DNA from: Terripilifer ovatus
GTDB taxonomy: Bacteria > Pseudomonadota > Alphaproteobacteria > Rhizobiales > Beijerinckiaceae
Direction: 5' to 3'
Assembly (NCBI GenBank): GCA_029222685.1
Contig: JARHVB010000025.1
Location: 1-64,000 of the forward strand
Length of the DNA: 64,000 nt
The notes under the pieces: generated by a model
Databases searched by the model: none
What the model saw: only the letters and a program-made list of their open reading frames with translations
Told to the model about the DNA's origin: nothing
Position numbers and translations under genes: made by a program
Shown here: piece by piece, positions 8,316 through 16,877 of the stretch
Layout of the letters: every line of letters begins with the position of its first letter
Numbering within the stretch: the first letter of the stretch is position 1

Positions 8316-9154
8316 ACCAGCAAGGCGCCGTCGCCCCTTCTTCCTCACGCAACCGCATCGTCCAGCTCGAAGACGTGCGCGTGCGCTTCGGCGCCGACAC
8401 CGACGCCTTCCTGGCGCTCGACAGGACCAGCCTCACCGTCGAGGCCGGTGACTTCGTCGCCATGGTCGGACCTTCGGGTTGCGGCAAATCGACCATACTC
8501 AAACTCGTTGCCGGTCTGTTGCGCCCGAGCGAAGGCGTGGTCTTCGTCGCCGGGCGCGAGATCGGCGCGGAGCGCATCGGCATCGGCATGGCGTTCCAGA
8601 ACCCGACCATGCTGCCCTGGCTCTCCATCCGCCAGAACGTCATGCTGCCGCTGAAGATCGTTGAGCCCTACAGTTCGACCTATCGCGCCCACAAGAACAC
8701 CCTGTTCCGCGACCGCGTCGAGGCCCTGCTGGAGAAAGTCGGCCTCGGCGGTTTCGGCGATCATCGTCCCTGGCAATTGTCGGGCGGCATGCTGCAGCGC
8801 GCCAACCTCTGCCGCGCCCTGATTCACGAACCCAAACTGCTGATGCTCGACGAGCCCTTCGGCGCCCTCGATCAGTTCACCCGGGAGGAGCTGTGGTCGA
8901 TCCTACAGGATCTGTGGATCGACCAGCGGCCGACGGTGTTTCTCGTCACCCACGACCTGCGCGAAGCCGCCTTCCTCGCCAACCGCATTCTCGTCATGAG
9001 CTCGAGGCCCGGCCGGGTCACGGAAGACCGCAAGGTCGACTTCGCTCGCCCGCGCACCATCGACACGACCTATGAGAAGGAATTCACCGACCTGACGCAC
9101 GGCTTGCGGTCTCTGATCGTCGCGGCGAAACAGAAGGAAAAGGTGAAGTCATGA
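8312..9154 (+). CDS. ABC transporter ATP-binding protein (NitT/TauT type)
   Basis: A 280-residue ATPase. Walker A is GPSGCGKST at residues 53-61, the Q-loop is FQNPTMLPW near 95, the signature LSGGM is at 156-160, and Walker B with catalytic Glu is LLMLDEP at about 177-182. An H-loop (LVTHDLREA) follows. Closest by eye to the SsuB/TauB group. It overlaps the permease gene by 4 bases and belongs with the binding protein at 3860. Confidence 0.93.
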   Translation: MNQQGAVAPSSSRNRIVQLEDVRVRFGADTDAFLALDRTSLTVEAGDFVAMVGPSGCGKSTILKLVAGLLRPSEGVVFVAGREIGAERIGIGMAFQNPTMLPWLSIRQNVMLPLKIVEPYSSTYRAHKNTLFRDRVEALLEKVGLGGFGDHRPWQLSGGMLQRANLCRALIHEPKLLMLDEPFGALDQFTREELWSILQDLWIDQRPTVFLVTHDLREAAFLANRILVMSSRPGRVTEDRKVDFARPRTIDTTYEKEFTDLTHGLRSLIVAAKQKEKVKS

Positions 9155-9930
9155 AGCTCTCAGCCAAGGTCCGCGAGCAGATCAGTTCCGTCACGCTCAT
9201 CGCCTCCCTTTTTGCCGCCTGGGAAGCGGCCTGTCTCATCTTCAACGTCAGCCCCATCGTGCTGCCGCGGCCGAGCCAGATCATCACTACCCTCGTCCTG
9301 CAACTGCCGGCGCTGTGGCCGCATATTCTGCAGACGCTCGTCACCACCATGATCGGTTTCGGCATCGGCATGGTCATCGGGGTTCTGCTGGGCGTCATGG
9401 TCGGCGTCTCGCGCGCCGCCTATAATGCCGCCTATCCGCTGCTTGTCGGCTTTTCCTCGATTCCGAAAGTCGCCGTGGTGCCGATCTTCGTGCTCTGGTT
9501 CGGCTCCGGCACGGTTCCCGCCATTCTCACCGCTATGACGACCTGCATCTTCCCCATCGTCGTCAATGTCGCCACCGGGCTCGCCACCACCGAGCCGGAA
9601 ATGGAGGACGTGCTGAAGGCGCTCGGCGCATCGCGCTGGCAGGTGCTATGGAATGTCGGCCTGCCGCGCACGATGCCGTATTTCTTCGCCTCCCTGAAGA
9701 TCGCCGTCACCCTGGCCTTCGTCGGCACCGTCCTGTCGGAGACCGTCGCCGCCAATCGCGGCATCGGCACGGTGATGATGATGGCGAGCGCCAGTTTCGA
9801 TGTGCCCCTCGCCTTCGCCGGCCTGTTCGCCCTGGCCCTCCTCGGCATCCTGCTCTATGTGGTCTTCGCCCTCATCGAACAGCGCATCTGCGGCTGGGCC
9901 AACCGCAAGAACGAATTCGCGATGGCGTGA
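9151..9930 (+). CDS. ABC transporter permease (NitT/TauT type)
   Basis: A 259-residue permease of the binding-protein-dependent family with about six membrane helices. The cytoplasmic EAA-like coupling loop is ALGASRWQVLWNVGLPRTMPYFFASLKI near residues 155-180. It completes the importer made of the proteins at 3860 and 8312 and is the last gene of the operon. It is followed by an R1 palindrome at 9961-10093. Confidence 0.92.
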   Translation: MKLSAKVREQISSVTLIASLFAAWEAACLIFNVSPIVLPRPSQIITTLVLQLPALWPHILQTLVTTMIGFGIGMVIGVLLGVMVGVSRAAYNAAYPLLVGFSSIPKVAVVPIFVLWFGSGTVPAILTAMTTCIFPIVVNVATGLATTEPEMEDVLKALGASRWQVLWNVGLPRTMPYFFASLKIAVTLAFVGTVLSETVAANRGIGTVMMMASASFDVPLAFAGLFALALLGILLYVVFALIEQRICGWANRKNEFAMA

Positions 9931-9960
9931 CAAGAATGGCGTGACCGGGGCCGCTGCCAA

Positions 9961-10093
9961 TGTCATCCCCGACGCGCGAAGCGCGAGCGGAGATCCAGAC
10001 CTGATGATTCAGTCTGCACAGACGCCAACGCCCGGCGTCAACGCAGTTGCAACGCCTGGATTCCCGCTCGCGCTTCGCGCGTCGGGAATGACA
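9961..10093. repeat. R1 dispersed palindrome, copy 1
   Basis: An imperfect inverted repeat. The left end reads TGTCATCCCCGACGCGCG and the right end GCGCGTCGGGAATGACA. Inner GAGCGGAGATCCAG and CCTGGATTCCCGCTC arms flank a variable centre of about 45 bp. The same ends recur at 16786, 44878, 54529 and 59884. It lies between convergent genes and may fold into a transcript-ending hairpin. Confidence 0.85.
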
Positions 10094-10116
10094 ACCATTC
10101 GTTTGCGGCGATATTA

Positions 10117-13100
10117 TTAACGCCCCACCTTCTCGTTGATCTCCTCGACCGCCTGCTCGCACAACCCCGCAAGCGCATCGAGCTTCCAGGCGTTGCGGGC
10201 GAGCGGATGCGCCTTGGCATTCAGCTCTTCGTCCAAAGCAGCGCGCAAAAGCGCGGCCGTGACTTTCCTGCCGGCCAGCGCCTTTTCCGTTTCGACCGCG
10301 CGCCATGGCACCGGCGCGAGGGCGCCGCAGACGATGCGCGGATCATGCCAGCACCCTGCCTCGTCAATGCGGCAAGTGATGGCAACCGAACCGATGGCGA
10401 AATCGCCGTGCCAGAGATTGAGCTTCCTGAAGGCGCCGACCCGCGTTCGCGCGGCAGCCGGAAGGGTGATCGCGGCAATGACCTCGCCGTCCTGCAGAAC
10501 CGTCTGTCCCGGTCCGGTGTAAAGCGCGCGGATGGGGAGCGTTCGTGTGCCGTGCCTGCCGCGAATATGAATGGTCGCGTCGAGCGCGGTCAGCGCCGTC
10601 GCCATGTCAGACGGCGTTACCGCCTGGCAGCGATGCCCGTCGATCGCCGCATGATAGAAGCGGTGATCGCCGAGAATGGCATAGCAGGGCGCTTTTGCGC
10701 CGACGCGCTGGTAGCATTCAAAGCCGTTGCGATAGAACCAGCAACGATTGGCCTGAAGCAGATTGCCGGCGATTGTCGCCATATTGCGGATCTGGTGCGA
10801 GGCGATCGATTGCGCCGCCGCCGCCACGGCCGGATGCGTCGCCGAAGGCGCACACAAGCGGCTGAGAGACACCGCGCTGCCGATCGTGACGGCCCCATCC
10901 TCGGCAATCGCAATCTGCGAAAGGTCCGCAATACCGGCCAGCGAGACAAGCCGCGTCGCCGTTGACAACATCTGACTGCGCCGCAGCAGGAGATCGGTTC
11001 CGCCCCCCATCGGCACCGCGCCCCGATCGAGAGACGAGAGCGCCTCATCCAGCGACGCCGGCGCAGCAAGCTCCTCGATCTCCGGCGGCACGGACCGGCT
11101 CGGCTGATGCGTCCGCCAGGCATGCAGCAGGCGAAACAGGCCGAGCGGATAGGCCCATCTGACGAAGGCGATCCACCACCTGTCGGGACGCCGCCAGATG
11201 TTGAAATGTCGATTGCGGCCCTCCTTGCGGGCGAGCGCCGTCACGATCTTGTCGGGCGTGATCGGCAGCTCGCGGATGCGCACGCCGATCGCATCGGCAA
11301 CGGCATTGGCGATTGCCGGCGGCGGCGGATTGATGCCGAGTTCGCCGACACCCTTGGCGCCATAAGGCCCGAGCGGGTCCGCGCAATTGACGATGAACGA
11401 GCGGATGCTCGGAATATCCGCCGCGCGCGGCAGCGCGTAATAGGTATAGCCAGTCGTGACGAGCTTGCCCTGCTCGAAGACCAGATCCTCGCCGAGCGCC
11501 GCGCCGATCCCCATGGCGGCGCCGCCGACGATCTGTCCATGCACGGCGGCGGGATTGAGCGGCGTACCCACATCATGAACCGCTACGTAGTCGATCAGCT
11601 CCACTTTCCCGGTGCGCGTATCGACCTTCACATGGGCGGCATGGGCGGCGAAGTTGTAACTCGCGGAGACATTTCCTAGCCCGGTCTTCGGATCCGGCCG
11701 CTGCACCGCGGTCTCGACGAAGCTGGCCTCGACCGTGAGCATGCCGTCGACGGCTTCATTGCTCAGGGCGACCAGATCGCCGATCGGCAGAACGCGGCCT
11801 TGCGCCAGGGATTCGAGCTTCTTCGTCGCCGTCTTGGCCACGAGACGCGCGGCATGGCCGCTGTAATGCGTCCCACGCGAACTCCATGCGCCGAGATCGA
11901 ACGGCGTCAACGCTGTGTCCATGGTCATGACGTCGACGTCGTCGAGCGCGAGGCCGAGTTCGCCGGCAACGATCTGCGCCAGCATGGTGCGCTGTCCGGT
12001 TCCGGTATCGGCGCCGCCGAAGCGCAGGCGCACCTTGCCGTTCGTCAGCATGTCGATCGCCGCATCGCTGCGGTTGGCATCGTCACGCTCCGCATAGGAG
12101 CCGCTGAGGTGAACGCCCGATGCGATGCCGACGCCGTGGCCCGCCGGCCGCGTGTTGCGCAACTTGTCCCAGCCGATCGCATCCCGCGCGGCGATCAGGC
12201 AATCGGCCAAACGCACCGTCCGCGGCCGTGCGCCGATCAGCGTTTCCTCGCCGTCCCGGTTGGCGTTCTGAAGGCGCAGGTCGATAGGATCACGCTCGAG
12301 CCGGCCGGCCAGTTCATCCATCAGGCTTTCGAGCGCGAAGGTGACCTGCGTCGTGCCGTAGCCGCGGAACTGCCCGCCCGGCAGGGTCGCCGTGTCGATA
12401 AGCTGCGCGTCGAGCCTGATGCTCCGCGGCCTGTAGATCAGGCCGAGACCCTTCATGCCGGCGCTGGTGACCGACATGCCGGAATGATCGTAGGCGCCGT
12501 TATCGACCTGAAACCGCCCCGTTATGGCTCGCATATGGCCGCTGGCATCGGCGTGCAGAGCCAGCTCCATGTGAAACGCATGGCGGCTCTTCGTCGTTTC
12601 GAATTCTTCGTTGCGATCGAGAACGAGGCGCACCGGGCGCTTGACCTTCAGCGCAAGCGCGGCGGCGATCACCTCATGTTCGGAGATGCGCGACTTCGAG
12701 CCGAAGCCGCCGCCGACGAACACCTCGTGGCAGACGACCTGTTCCTTCGCCAGACCGAGGATTTGGGCAACCTCGTCGCGCACGAAAATCGGCGCCTGGG
12801 TCGAGACCCACAGGTGCAGGCAACCTTGCTCCGCGTCCCATTGCGCGATGATGCTGTTGGGCTCCATGCTGGCATGGGTCTGCCGGCTGAAGACGAAGCG
12901 GCCGTCGACCGACACCCCATCTGACGAGCCTTGAAGTGGCTCTCCCCAACTGCGGTGGAGCGATTTCGAGATGTTCTTGCCGTTGGTCCGTTTGTGAAGC
13001 GCAGCGCTCCACGCACCCTGCGCCGCCGCAATCGTCAACGGTCCCCGTTTGCGGTCATAGGACACCACGACGGCATCGGCGGCGGCCGCCGCCTGTTCAG

Positions 13101-13422
13101 CGGTCTCCGCCGCGACGGCCGCGATCTCCTGCCCGACATAGCGGACCATGCCTTCAGCCAGCGGCGGCCGGTCGCGCGCGCCTTCATGGATATAGCGTGC
13201 GCCGGGCGGAAAATCCGCGATGGTGATGATCGCATGAACGCCGGGCATGGTGGCGGCCTTCGCCGTGTCGATCGACCTGACGGCGGCGTAAGCATGCGGA
13301 GACCGCACCACCCGCACCGTGAGGCTTTCGGCGATGAACAGGTCGGCCGTATAGCGCGCCGCACCGGAGGTGCGCTGCTGCCAGTCGATGGGGCGGACGT
13401 GACGGCCGAGCGTGCCGGTCAT
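10117..13422 (-). CDS. Molybdenum hydroxylase, fused Mo-cofactor and FAD subunits
   Basis: A 1101-residue fusion from the xanthine dehydrogenase/aldehyde oxidase family. Residues 1 to about 745 are the molybdopterin subunit, with the Mo-binding FVGGGFGSKSR, the QFRGYGTTQ loop and the active-site Glu694 in KGVGELG. Residues from about 781 to 1101 are the FAD subunit, with PMGGGTDLLLR and IRNMATIAGN. The FAD part carries a four-Cys insertion (Cys894, 903, 913, 932). Its spacing resembles the extra [4Fe-4S] loop of PaoB (YagS). In most relatives the two parts are separate genes. It overlaps the 2Fe-2S subunit gene by 4 bases. Hydroxylation of an aldehyde or N-heterocycle is likely; the substrate is unknown. 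Confidence 0.92.
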   Translation of the reverse strand: MTGTLGRHVRPIDWQQRTSGAARYTADLFIAESLTVRVVRSPHAYAAVRSIDTAKAATMPGVHAIITIADFPPGARYIHEGARDRPPLAEGMVRYVGQEIAAVAAETAEQAAAAADAVVVSYDRKRGPLTIAAAQGAWSAALHKRTNGKNISKSLHRSWGEPLQGSSDGVSVDGRFVFSRQTHASMEPNSIIAQWDAEQGCLHLWVSTQAPIFVRDEVAQILGLAKEQVVCHEVFVGGGFGSKSRISEHEVIAAALALKVKRPVRLVLDRNEEFETTKSRHAFHMELALHADASGHMRAITGRFQVDNGAYDHSGMSVTSAGMKGLGLIYRPRSIRLDAQLIDTATLPGGQFRGYGTTQVTFALESLMDELAGRLERDPIDLRLQNANRDGEETLIGARPRTVRLADCLIAARDAIGWDKLRNTRPAGHGVGIASGVHLSGSYAERDDANRSDAAIDMLTNGKVRLRFGGADTGTGQRTMLAQIVAGELGLALDDVDVMTMDTALTPFDLGAWSSRGTHYSGHAARLVAKTATKKLESLAQGRVLPIGDLVALSNEAVDGMLTVEASFVETAVQRPDPKTGLGNVSASYNFAAHAAHVKVDTRTGKVELIDYVAVHDVGTPLNPAAVHGQIVGGAAMGIGAALGEDLVFEQGKLVTTGYTYYALPRAADIPSIRSFIVNCADPLGPYGAKGVGELGINPPPPAIANAVADAIGVRIRELPITPDKIVTALARKEGRNRHFNIWRRPDRWWIAFVRWAYPLGLFRLLHAWRTHQPSRSVPPEIEELAAPASLDEALSSLDRGAVPMGGGTDLLLRRSQMLSTATRLVSLAGIADLSQIAIAEDGAVTIGSAVSLSRLCAPSATHPAVAAAAQSIASHQIRNMATIAGNLLQANRCWFYRNGFECYQRVGAKAPCYAILGDHRFYHAAIDGHRCQAVTPSDMATALTALDATIHIRGRHGTRTLPIRALYTGPGQTVLQDGEVIAAITLPAAARTRVGAFRKLNLWHGDFAIGSVAITCRIDEAGCWHDPRIVCGALAPVPWRAVETEKALAGRKVTAALLRAALDEELNAKAHPLARNAWKLDALAGLCEQAVEEINEKVGR

Positions 13423-13892
13423 CGATCGCCGCCGGCAAGCGCAAGAACGGAAGCCACGATACCGCCATAGCCTGTACAGCGGCAGATGTTTCCAGAAAGC
13501 CTGTCCCTGACGACGTGTTCGGCCGCCGCAGGATCACCCGGCAGACTTTCCTGCAACAGAGCCGCGACGCTGACGATCTGGCCCGAGGTGCAGAAGCCGC
13601 ATTGAAATCCGCCGTGGTCGGCGAAGGCGGCGCAGATGTCCGGGCGCTCCCGCGCCACGCCCTCGATCGTAGTGACCTTGCCGGTGACGAGCGCGCACAA
13701 GGTCATGCAGGACAGCCGTGCCACGCCGTCGACCAGCACGGTGCAGGCGCCGCACTCGCCGCGACCGCAGGCCTCTTTCGTGCCCGTCAGGCCGATCTTC
13801 TCGCGGATGACGCGCAGCAGCGTGTCATCCAGACCGACATCAACATCGAACGCCGTATCGTTGACGACCATTTGCCGCTTTACCGAAACCAT
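13419..13892 (-). CDS. Molybdenum hydroxylase 2Fe-2S subunit
   Basis: A 157-residue iron-sulfur subunit that passes electrons from the Mo centre to FAD. The N-terminal plant-type cluster uses Cys42, 47, 50 and 62 (EACGRGECGACTVL, LSCMTL). The C-terminal helical cluster uses GGFQCGFCTSGQ and GNICRCTGY. The start at 13892 (MVSVKRQM) fits family length; an upstream in-frame ATG at 13967 would add 25 atypical residues. There is no Tat leader, so the enzyme is cytoplasmic. It is divergent from the ABC operon at 14233, and a LysR-type dyad lies midway. Confidence 0.92.
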   Translation of the reverse strand: MVSVKRQMVVNDTAFDVDVGLDDTLLRVIREKIGLTGTKEACGRGECGACTVLVDGVARLSCMTLCALVTGKVTTIEGVARERPDICAAFADHGGFQCGFCTSGQIVSVAALLQESLPGDPAAAEHVVRDRLSGNICRCTGYGGIVASVLALAGGDR

Positions 13893-14060
13893 CTGATGCC
13901 GCCGCTCCAGGCCTGGGACGAGCCAGAAAACCACGTGAACCATTGAAGTCACAGCGGAAGCGGACACCGTAGTCCCCGCCTGTCAATGCCCGTCATCGCG
14001 CGCTTCTATGCCGCCGGGCGAGCCCATGCCGCACTGCGGCAACCCGAGCCGGCAGGGCTC

Positions 14061-14077
14061 CATAGCAGCGGTCTATG
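14061..14077. promoter_or_regulatory. Candidate LysR operator, divergent site
   Basis: CATAG-CAGCGGT-CTATG is a perfect 5-bp inverted repeat with a 7-base centre and satisfies the LysR T-N11-A rule. It lies almost centrally, 169 bp from the Mo-hydroxylase start and 156 bp from the ABC ATPase start. The same arms and spacing recur at 22505-22523. CCAAATC follows 8 bases downstream, and the CCAAATC motif is also found near the 17.98 and 22.51 kb sites. Assignment to the LysR protein at 17994 is inference. Confidence 0.5.
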
Positions 14078-14114
14078 TCGGTCATCCAAATCTACGACCT
14101 ACACCAGCGCAAAC

Positions 14115-14137
14115 CCGGCGGCCTAAATGACCGCCGG
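14115..14137. repeat. Leader stem-loop before ABC operon
   Basis: CCGGCGG and CCGCCGG form a perfect 7-bp stem around a 9-base loop, between the LysR dyad and the ATPase gene. No T-run follows. It could be a leader hairpin or part of the promoter region; function unknown. Confidence 0.4.
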
Positions 14138-14232
14138 TTGAAGATGTGGCGACAACGACTAAGCTTGGGAAAAAACATCGGGAGGCGGTCCATGCACCAG
14201 CCTTTCCGCAAGCTGGCCGGCAGGAAGGTGGC

Positions 14233-15093
14233 ATGACGATTTTGAAAGCCGTCCGGTTGGATATGACCGAGACACGGCGGATCGAAGCGGGCAAAACCGG
14301 GACCGAACATCCGGTCATTCAGATTCTGTCCGCCAACAAGATATTTCCGAACGGCACGCAAGCCCTGGATGCCGTTGACCTCAATGTGCAGCAAGGCGAG
14401 TTTCTGTCGCTCATCGGCCCGTCCGGCTGCGGCAAGTCGACCTTGCTGAAGATGATCGCCAACCTGATCGAGCCCACCGACGGACGCATCCTGTGGTGGA
14501 ACGGTGGTCCCGAGCGCATAGGCAGCGCCGGCTCGCGCCTCGCCTTCGTGTTTCAGGACCCGACCCTGATGCCCTGGGCGCGGGTCGACGCCAATGTGCG
14601 CCTGGCGCTCGATCTTGAGCGCAAGGGCGCCGACAAGTCCGACGTCGCCGCCCGCATCCATGCGGCGCTCGATCAGGTCGGCCTGGCGAAATTCGCCCGC
14701 AGCTATCCGCGCGAACTCTCCGGCGGCATGCGCATGCGCGTCTCCATTGCCAGGGCCCTGATCGACCAGCCCGATCTGTTGCTGATGGACGAGCCGTTCG
14801 GCGCGCTCGACGAGTTCACCCGCAACAAGCTCGATCTCGACCTGGTGCGTCTGTCATGGGAACGCCGCCTGACCACCTTGTTCGTCACCCATTCCATCTA
14901 TGAAGCGGTTTTTCTGTCGACGCGCATCATCGTGATGGCGGCGAACCCCGGCCGCATCCACAGCGAACTGGTGATCGACGAACCGCAGCCGCGCGACGAG
15001 GATTTCCGCGGCAGCCCCCGCTTCGCCCAACTCTGCCGCGACCTGTCGCGCATGCTCACGGAGGCCTCGCATGCAGGATCCCCGCAGTCGTAA
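14233..15093 (+). CDS. ABC transporter ATP-binding protein (NitT/TauT type)
   Basis: A 286-residue ATPase with Walker A GPSGCGKST, Q-loop FQDPTLMPW, signature LSGGMRMRVSIARAL, Walker B LLLMDEP and H-loop FVTHSIYEA. The ATG at 14233 has GGAAGG 6 bases upstream and gives the family's usual length; an ATG at 14146 would add 29 untypical residues. It overlaps the permease gene by 23 bases. The matching binding protein is probably the one at 16878, encoded on the other strand. Confidence 0.92.
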   Translation: MTILKAVRLDMTETRRIEAGKTGTEHPVIQILSANKIFPNGTQALDAVDLNVQQGEFLSLIGPSGCGKSTLLKMIANLIEPTDGRILWWNGGPERIGSAGSRLAFVFQDPTLMPWARVDANVRLALDLERKGADKSDVAARIHAALDQVGLAKFARSYPRELSGGMRMRVSIARALIDQPDLLLMDEPFGALDEFTRNKLDLDLVRLSWERRLTTLFVTHSIYEAVFLSTRIIVMAANPGRIHSELVIDEPQPRDEDFRGSPRFAQLCRDLSRMLTEASHAGSPQS

Positions 15094-15919
15094 ACCCGAT
15101 CCCAAAATCCTGCCGAAGCCCTTGCCGCTCCTCCAGCAGGAATGGTTCCAGAGGATTGCCGCGCCGACCGTCGTCGGATTGACCTTGCTGGTGCTCTGGC
15201 AGGCGGTCTGCCGCTTCTTCCAGATTCCGCAATATCTGTTTCCCGCACCGACCGACATCGCATCGAGCCTCATCGACCACGCCGGGCTGTTGTTCCAGTC
15301 GTTGAAGATCACGCTGCTCGTGACATTGCAGGCCTTCGCTCTCGCCACCCTGCTCGGCTGCCTGACAGCCTTTCTGATCATCCAGAGCCGGCTTGCGGAA
15401 ATCGGCCTGTTTCCCTTCGTCGTGCTGCTGCAGGTCACGCCGATCGTCGCGATCGCGCCGCTGATCATCATCCTCGTCAAAAGCACCAGCCTGTCGCTGG
15501 TCATCTGCGCCACCCTCGTCGCGCTGTTTCCGATCATCTCCAACACCATCACCGGCCTGCGCAGCGTCGACCCCGGCCTGGTGAGCTATTTCAGGATGAA
15601 ACGCGCCGGCCGGCTGGAAACCCTGATGCGGCTGCAGATCCCCAGCGCCCTGCCGTTCTTTCTGGCGGGATTGCGCATCTCCAGCGGCCTCGCGCTGATC
15701 GGCGCCATCGTCGGCGAATTCGTCGCGGGAACCGGCGGCCAAAGCGCCGGGCTTGCCTACCAGATCCTGCAATCGGGCTTCCAGCTCGACATCCCGCTGA
15801 TGTTCGCGGCGCTGGTGCTCATCGCCTGCCTGGGCATCGCCATGTTCTTCGTGATGTCGGCCCTGACCCATCTCCTGCTCGGCCATTGGCACGAGAGCGC
15901 CATGAAAGAACAGAGATGA
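15071..15919 (+). CDS. ABC transporter permease (NitT/TauT type)
   Basis: A 282-residue inner-membrane permease with six predicted helices and the coupling loop RMKRAGRLETLMRLQIPSALPFFLAGLRI. It starts inside the end of the ATPase gene. Its last codons (GAACAGAGATGA) are followed at once by a second GAACAGAGATGA, a small tandem duplication around the stop. It converges on the dioxygenase gene at 15935 with a 15-base gap. Confidence 0.92.
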   Translation: MQDPRSRKPDPKILPKPLPLLQQEWFQRIAAPTVVGLTLLVLWQAVCRFFQIPQYLFPAPTDIASSLIDHAGLLFQSLKITLLVTLQAFALATLLGCLTAFLIIQSRLAEIGLFPFVVLLQVTPIVAIAPLIIILVKSTSLSLVICATLVALFPIISNTITGLRSVDPGLVSYFRMKRAGRLETLMRLQIPSALPFFLAGLRISSGLALIGAIVGEFVAGTGGQSAGLAYQILQSGFQLDIPLMFAALVLIACLGIAMFFVMSALTHLLLGHWHESAMKEQR

Positions 15920-15934
15920 AGGAACAGAGATGAT

Positions 15935-16762
15935 TTACGCCGTCGGCGGCGCAGTGCGCTTGATGGTGGCGCGATAGCCCAGCCGGGTCTGCGGGAAATA
16001 GTCCCACACCGCGATATGCATGGCGCTGCGGTTGTCCCAGAAGGCGATGGAATTGGGCCGCCAGCGGAAGCGCGTCGAATATTGCGGCAGGCCGATCTGG
16101 CTGTAGAGAAATTTCAGCACCGCCTCGCCCTCGGCCTCGCCGAGTTCGTTGATGCGGATCGTATATTCCGGATTGACGAACAGCAGCTTGCGGCCGGTCT
16201 CGGGATGGCGGACCACCACCGGATGATCGGCTTTCGGATAGGAGACCTTGTCGGCGTTCTCTTTCCCGGCATAGGCAGTGCTGAACACGCGTGTCCCGTC
16301 ATGATGCGCGGTCAGCCCTTCCAGATAGGCTTTCATACGGTCGGAAAGCGCGTCATAGGCCGCATAGGCGCTGGTGAACTGGGTGTCGCCGCCGCACGAC
16401 GGCAGAACGTGCATATGCAGGATGCTGCCCATCGGCGGCAGCGGATCGCAGGTCAGATCCGAATGCCAGCGTTCGCCGGCCACGACCTTCGATTTCTCAT
16501 CCGCATAAATCCGCACCAGTTCGGCATTGTTGCCGCGCAGCGCCGCGCCGGGATGAACGTGAAGCTCGCCGAAGCGGCGCGCGAAGGCGGTATGATGATC
16601 GAAGCCGATCGCCTGATCGCGGAAGAACACGACAAGATGGTCGAGCAATGCCTGACGGATTTCCGCGATCACCTTGTCGTCGAGCGGCGCCGTCAGATCC
16701 ACGCCGGATATTTCCGCGCCGATCACGGGAGAGACGGGTTCGACCTTGATGTGATGGTACAT
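15935..16762 (-). CDS. TauD/TfdA-family 2-oxoglutarate-dependent dioxygenase
   Basis: A 275-residue Fe(II)/2OG dioxygenase. The iron ligands are the His and Asp of ERWHSDLTC and the distal His of AMHIAVWDYFPQTRLGYRAT, with the Arg that binds 2OG following in the last motif. The ATG at 16762 (MYHHIKVEPV) fits the family; longer versions would read into an R1 palindrome at 16786. It lies downstream of the substrate-binding gene at 16878, as taurine- and sulfonate-type dioxygenases often do. Its substrate is probably what the transporter brings in, or a breakdown product of it. Confidence 0.9.
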   Translation of the reverse strand: MYHHIKVEPVSPVIGAEISGVDLTAPLDDKVIAEIRQALLDHLVVFFRDQAIGFDHHTAFARRFGELHVHPGAALRGNNAELVRIYADEKSKVVAGERWHSDLTCDPLPPMGSILHMHVLPSCGGDTQFTSAYAAYDALSDRMKAYLEGLTAHHDGTRVFSTAYAGKENADKVSYPKADHPVVVRHPETGRKLLFVNPEYTIRINELGEAEGEAVLKFLYSQIGLPQYSTRFRWRPNSIAFWDNRSAMHIAVWDYFPQTRLGYRATIKRTAPPTA

Positions 16763-16785
16763 GATGCTCTGCTTCAACCTTGGTG

Positions 16786-16860
16786 TGTCATTCCCGACCC
16801 AAGGTGACGTCAAGCGGCTCCTGGGTTCCCGCTCGCGCCTGCGGCGCGTCGGGAATGACA
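16786..16860. repeat. R1 dispersed palindrome, copy 2 (short)
   Basis: A short R1 copy of about 75 bp with ends TGTCATTCCCGAC and GTCGGGAATGACA and the inner right arm GGGTTCCCGCTCGCGCC. It sits between the binding-protein gene and the dioxygenase gene, both on the minus strand, and could reduce read-through between them. Confidence 0.85.
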
Positions 16861-16877
16861 ACTGACCGTTTGCAACC

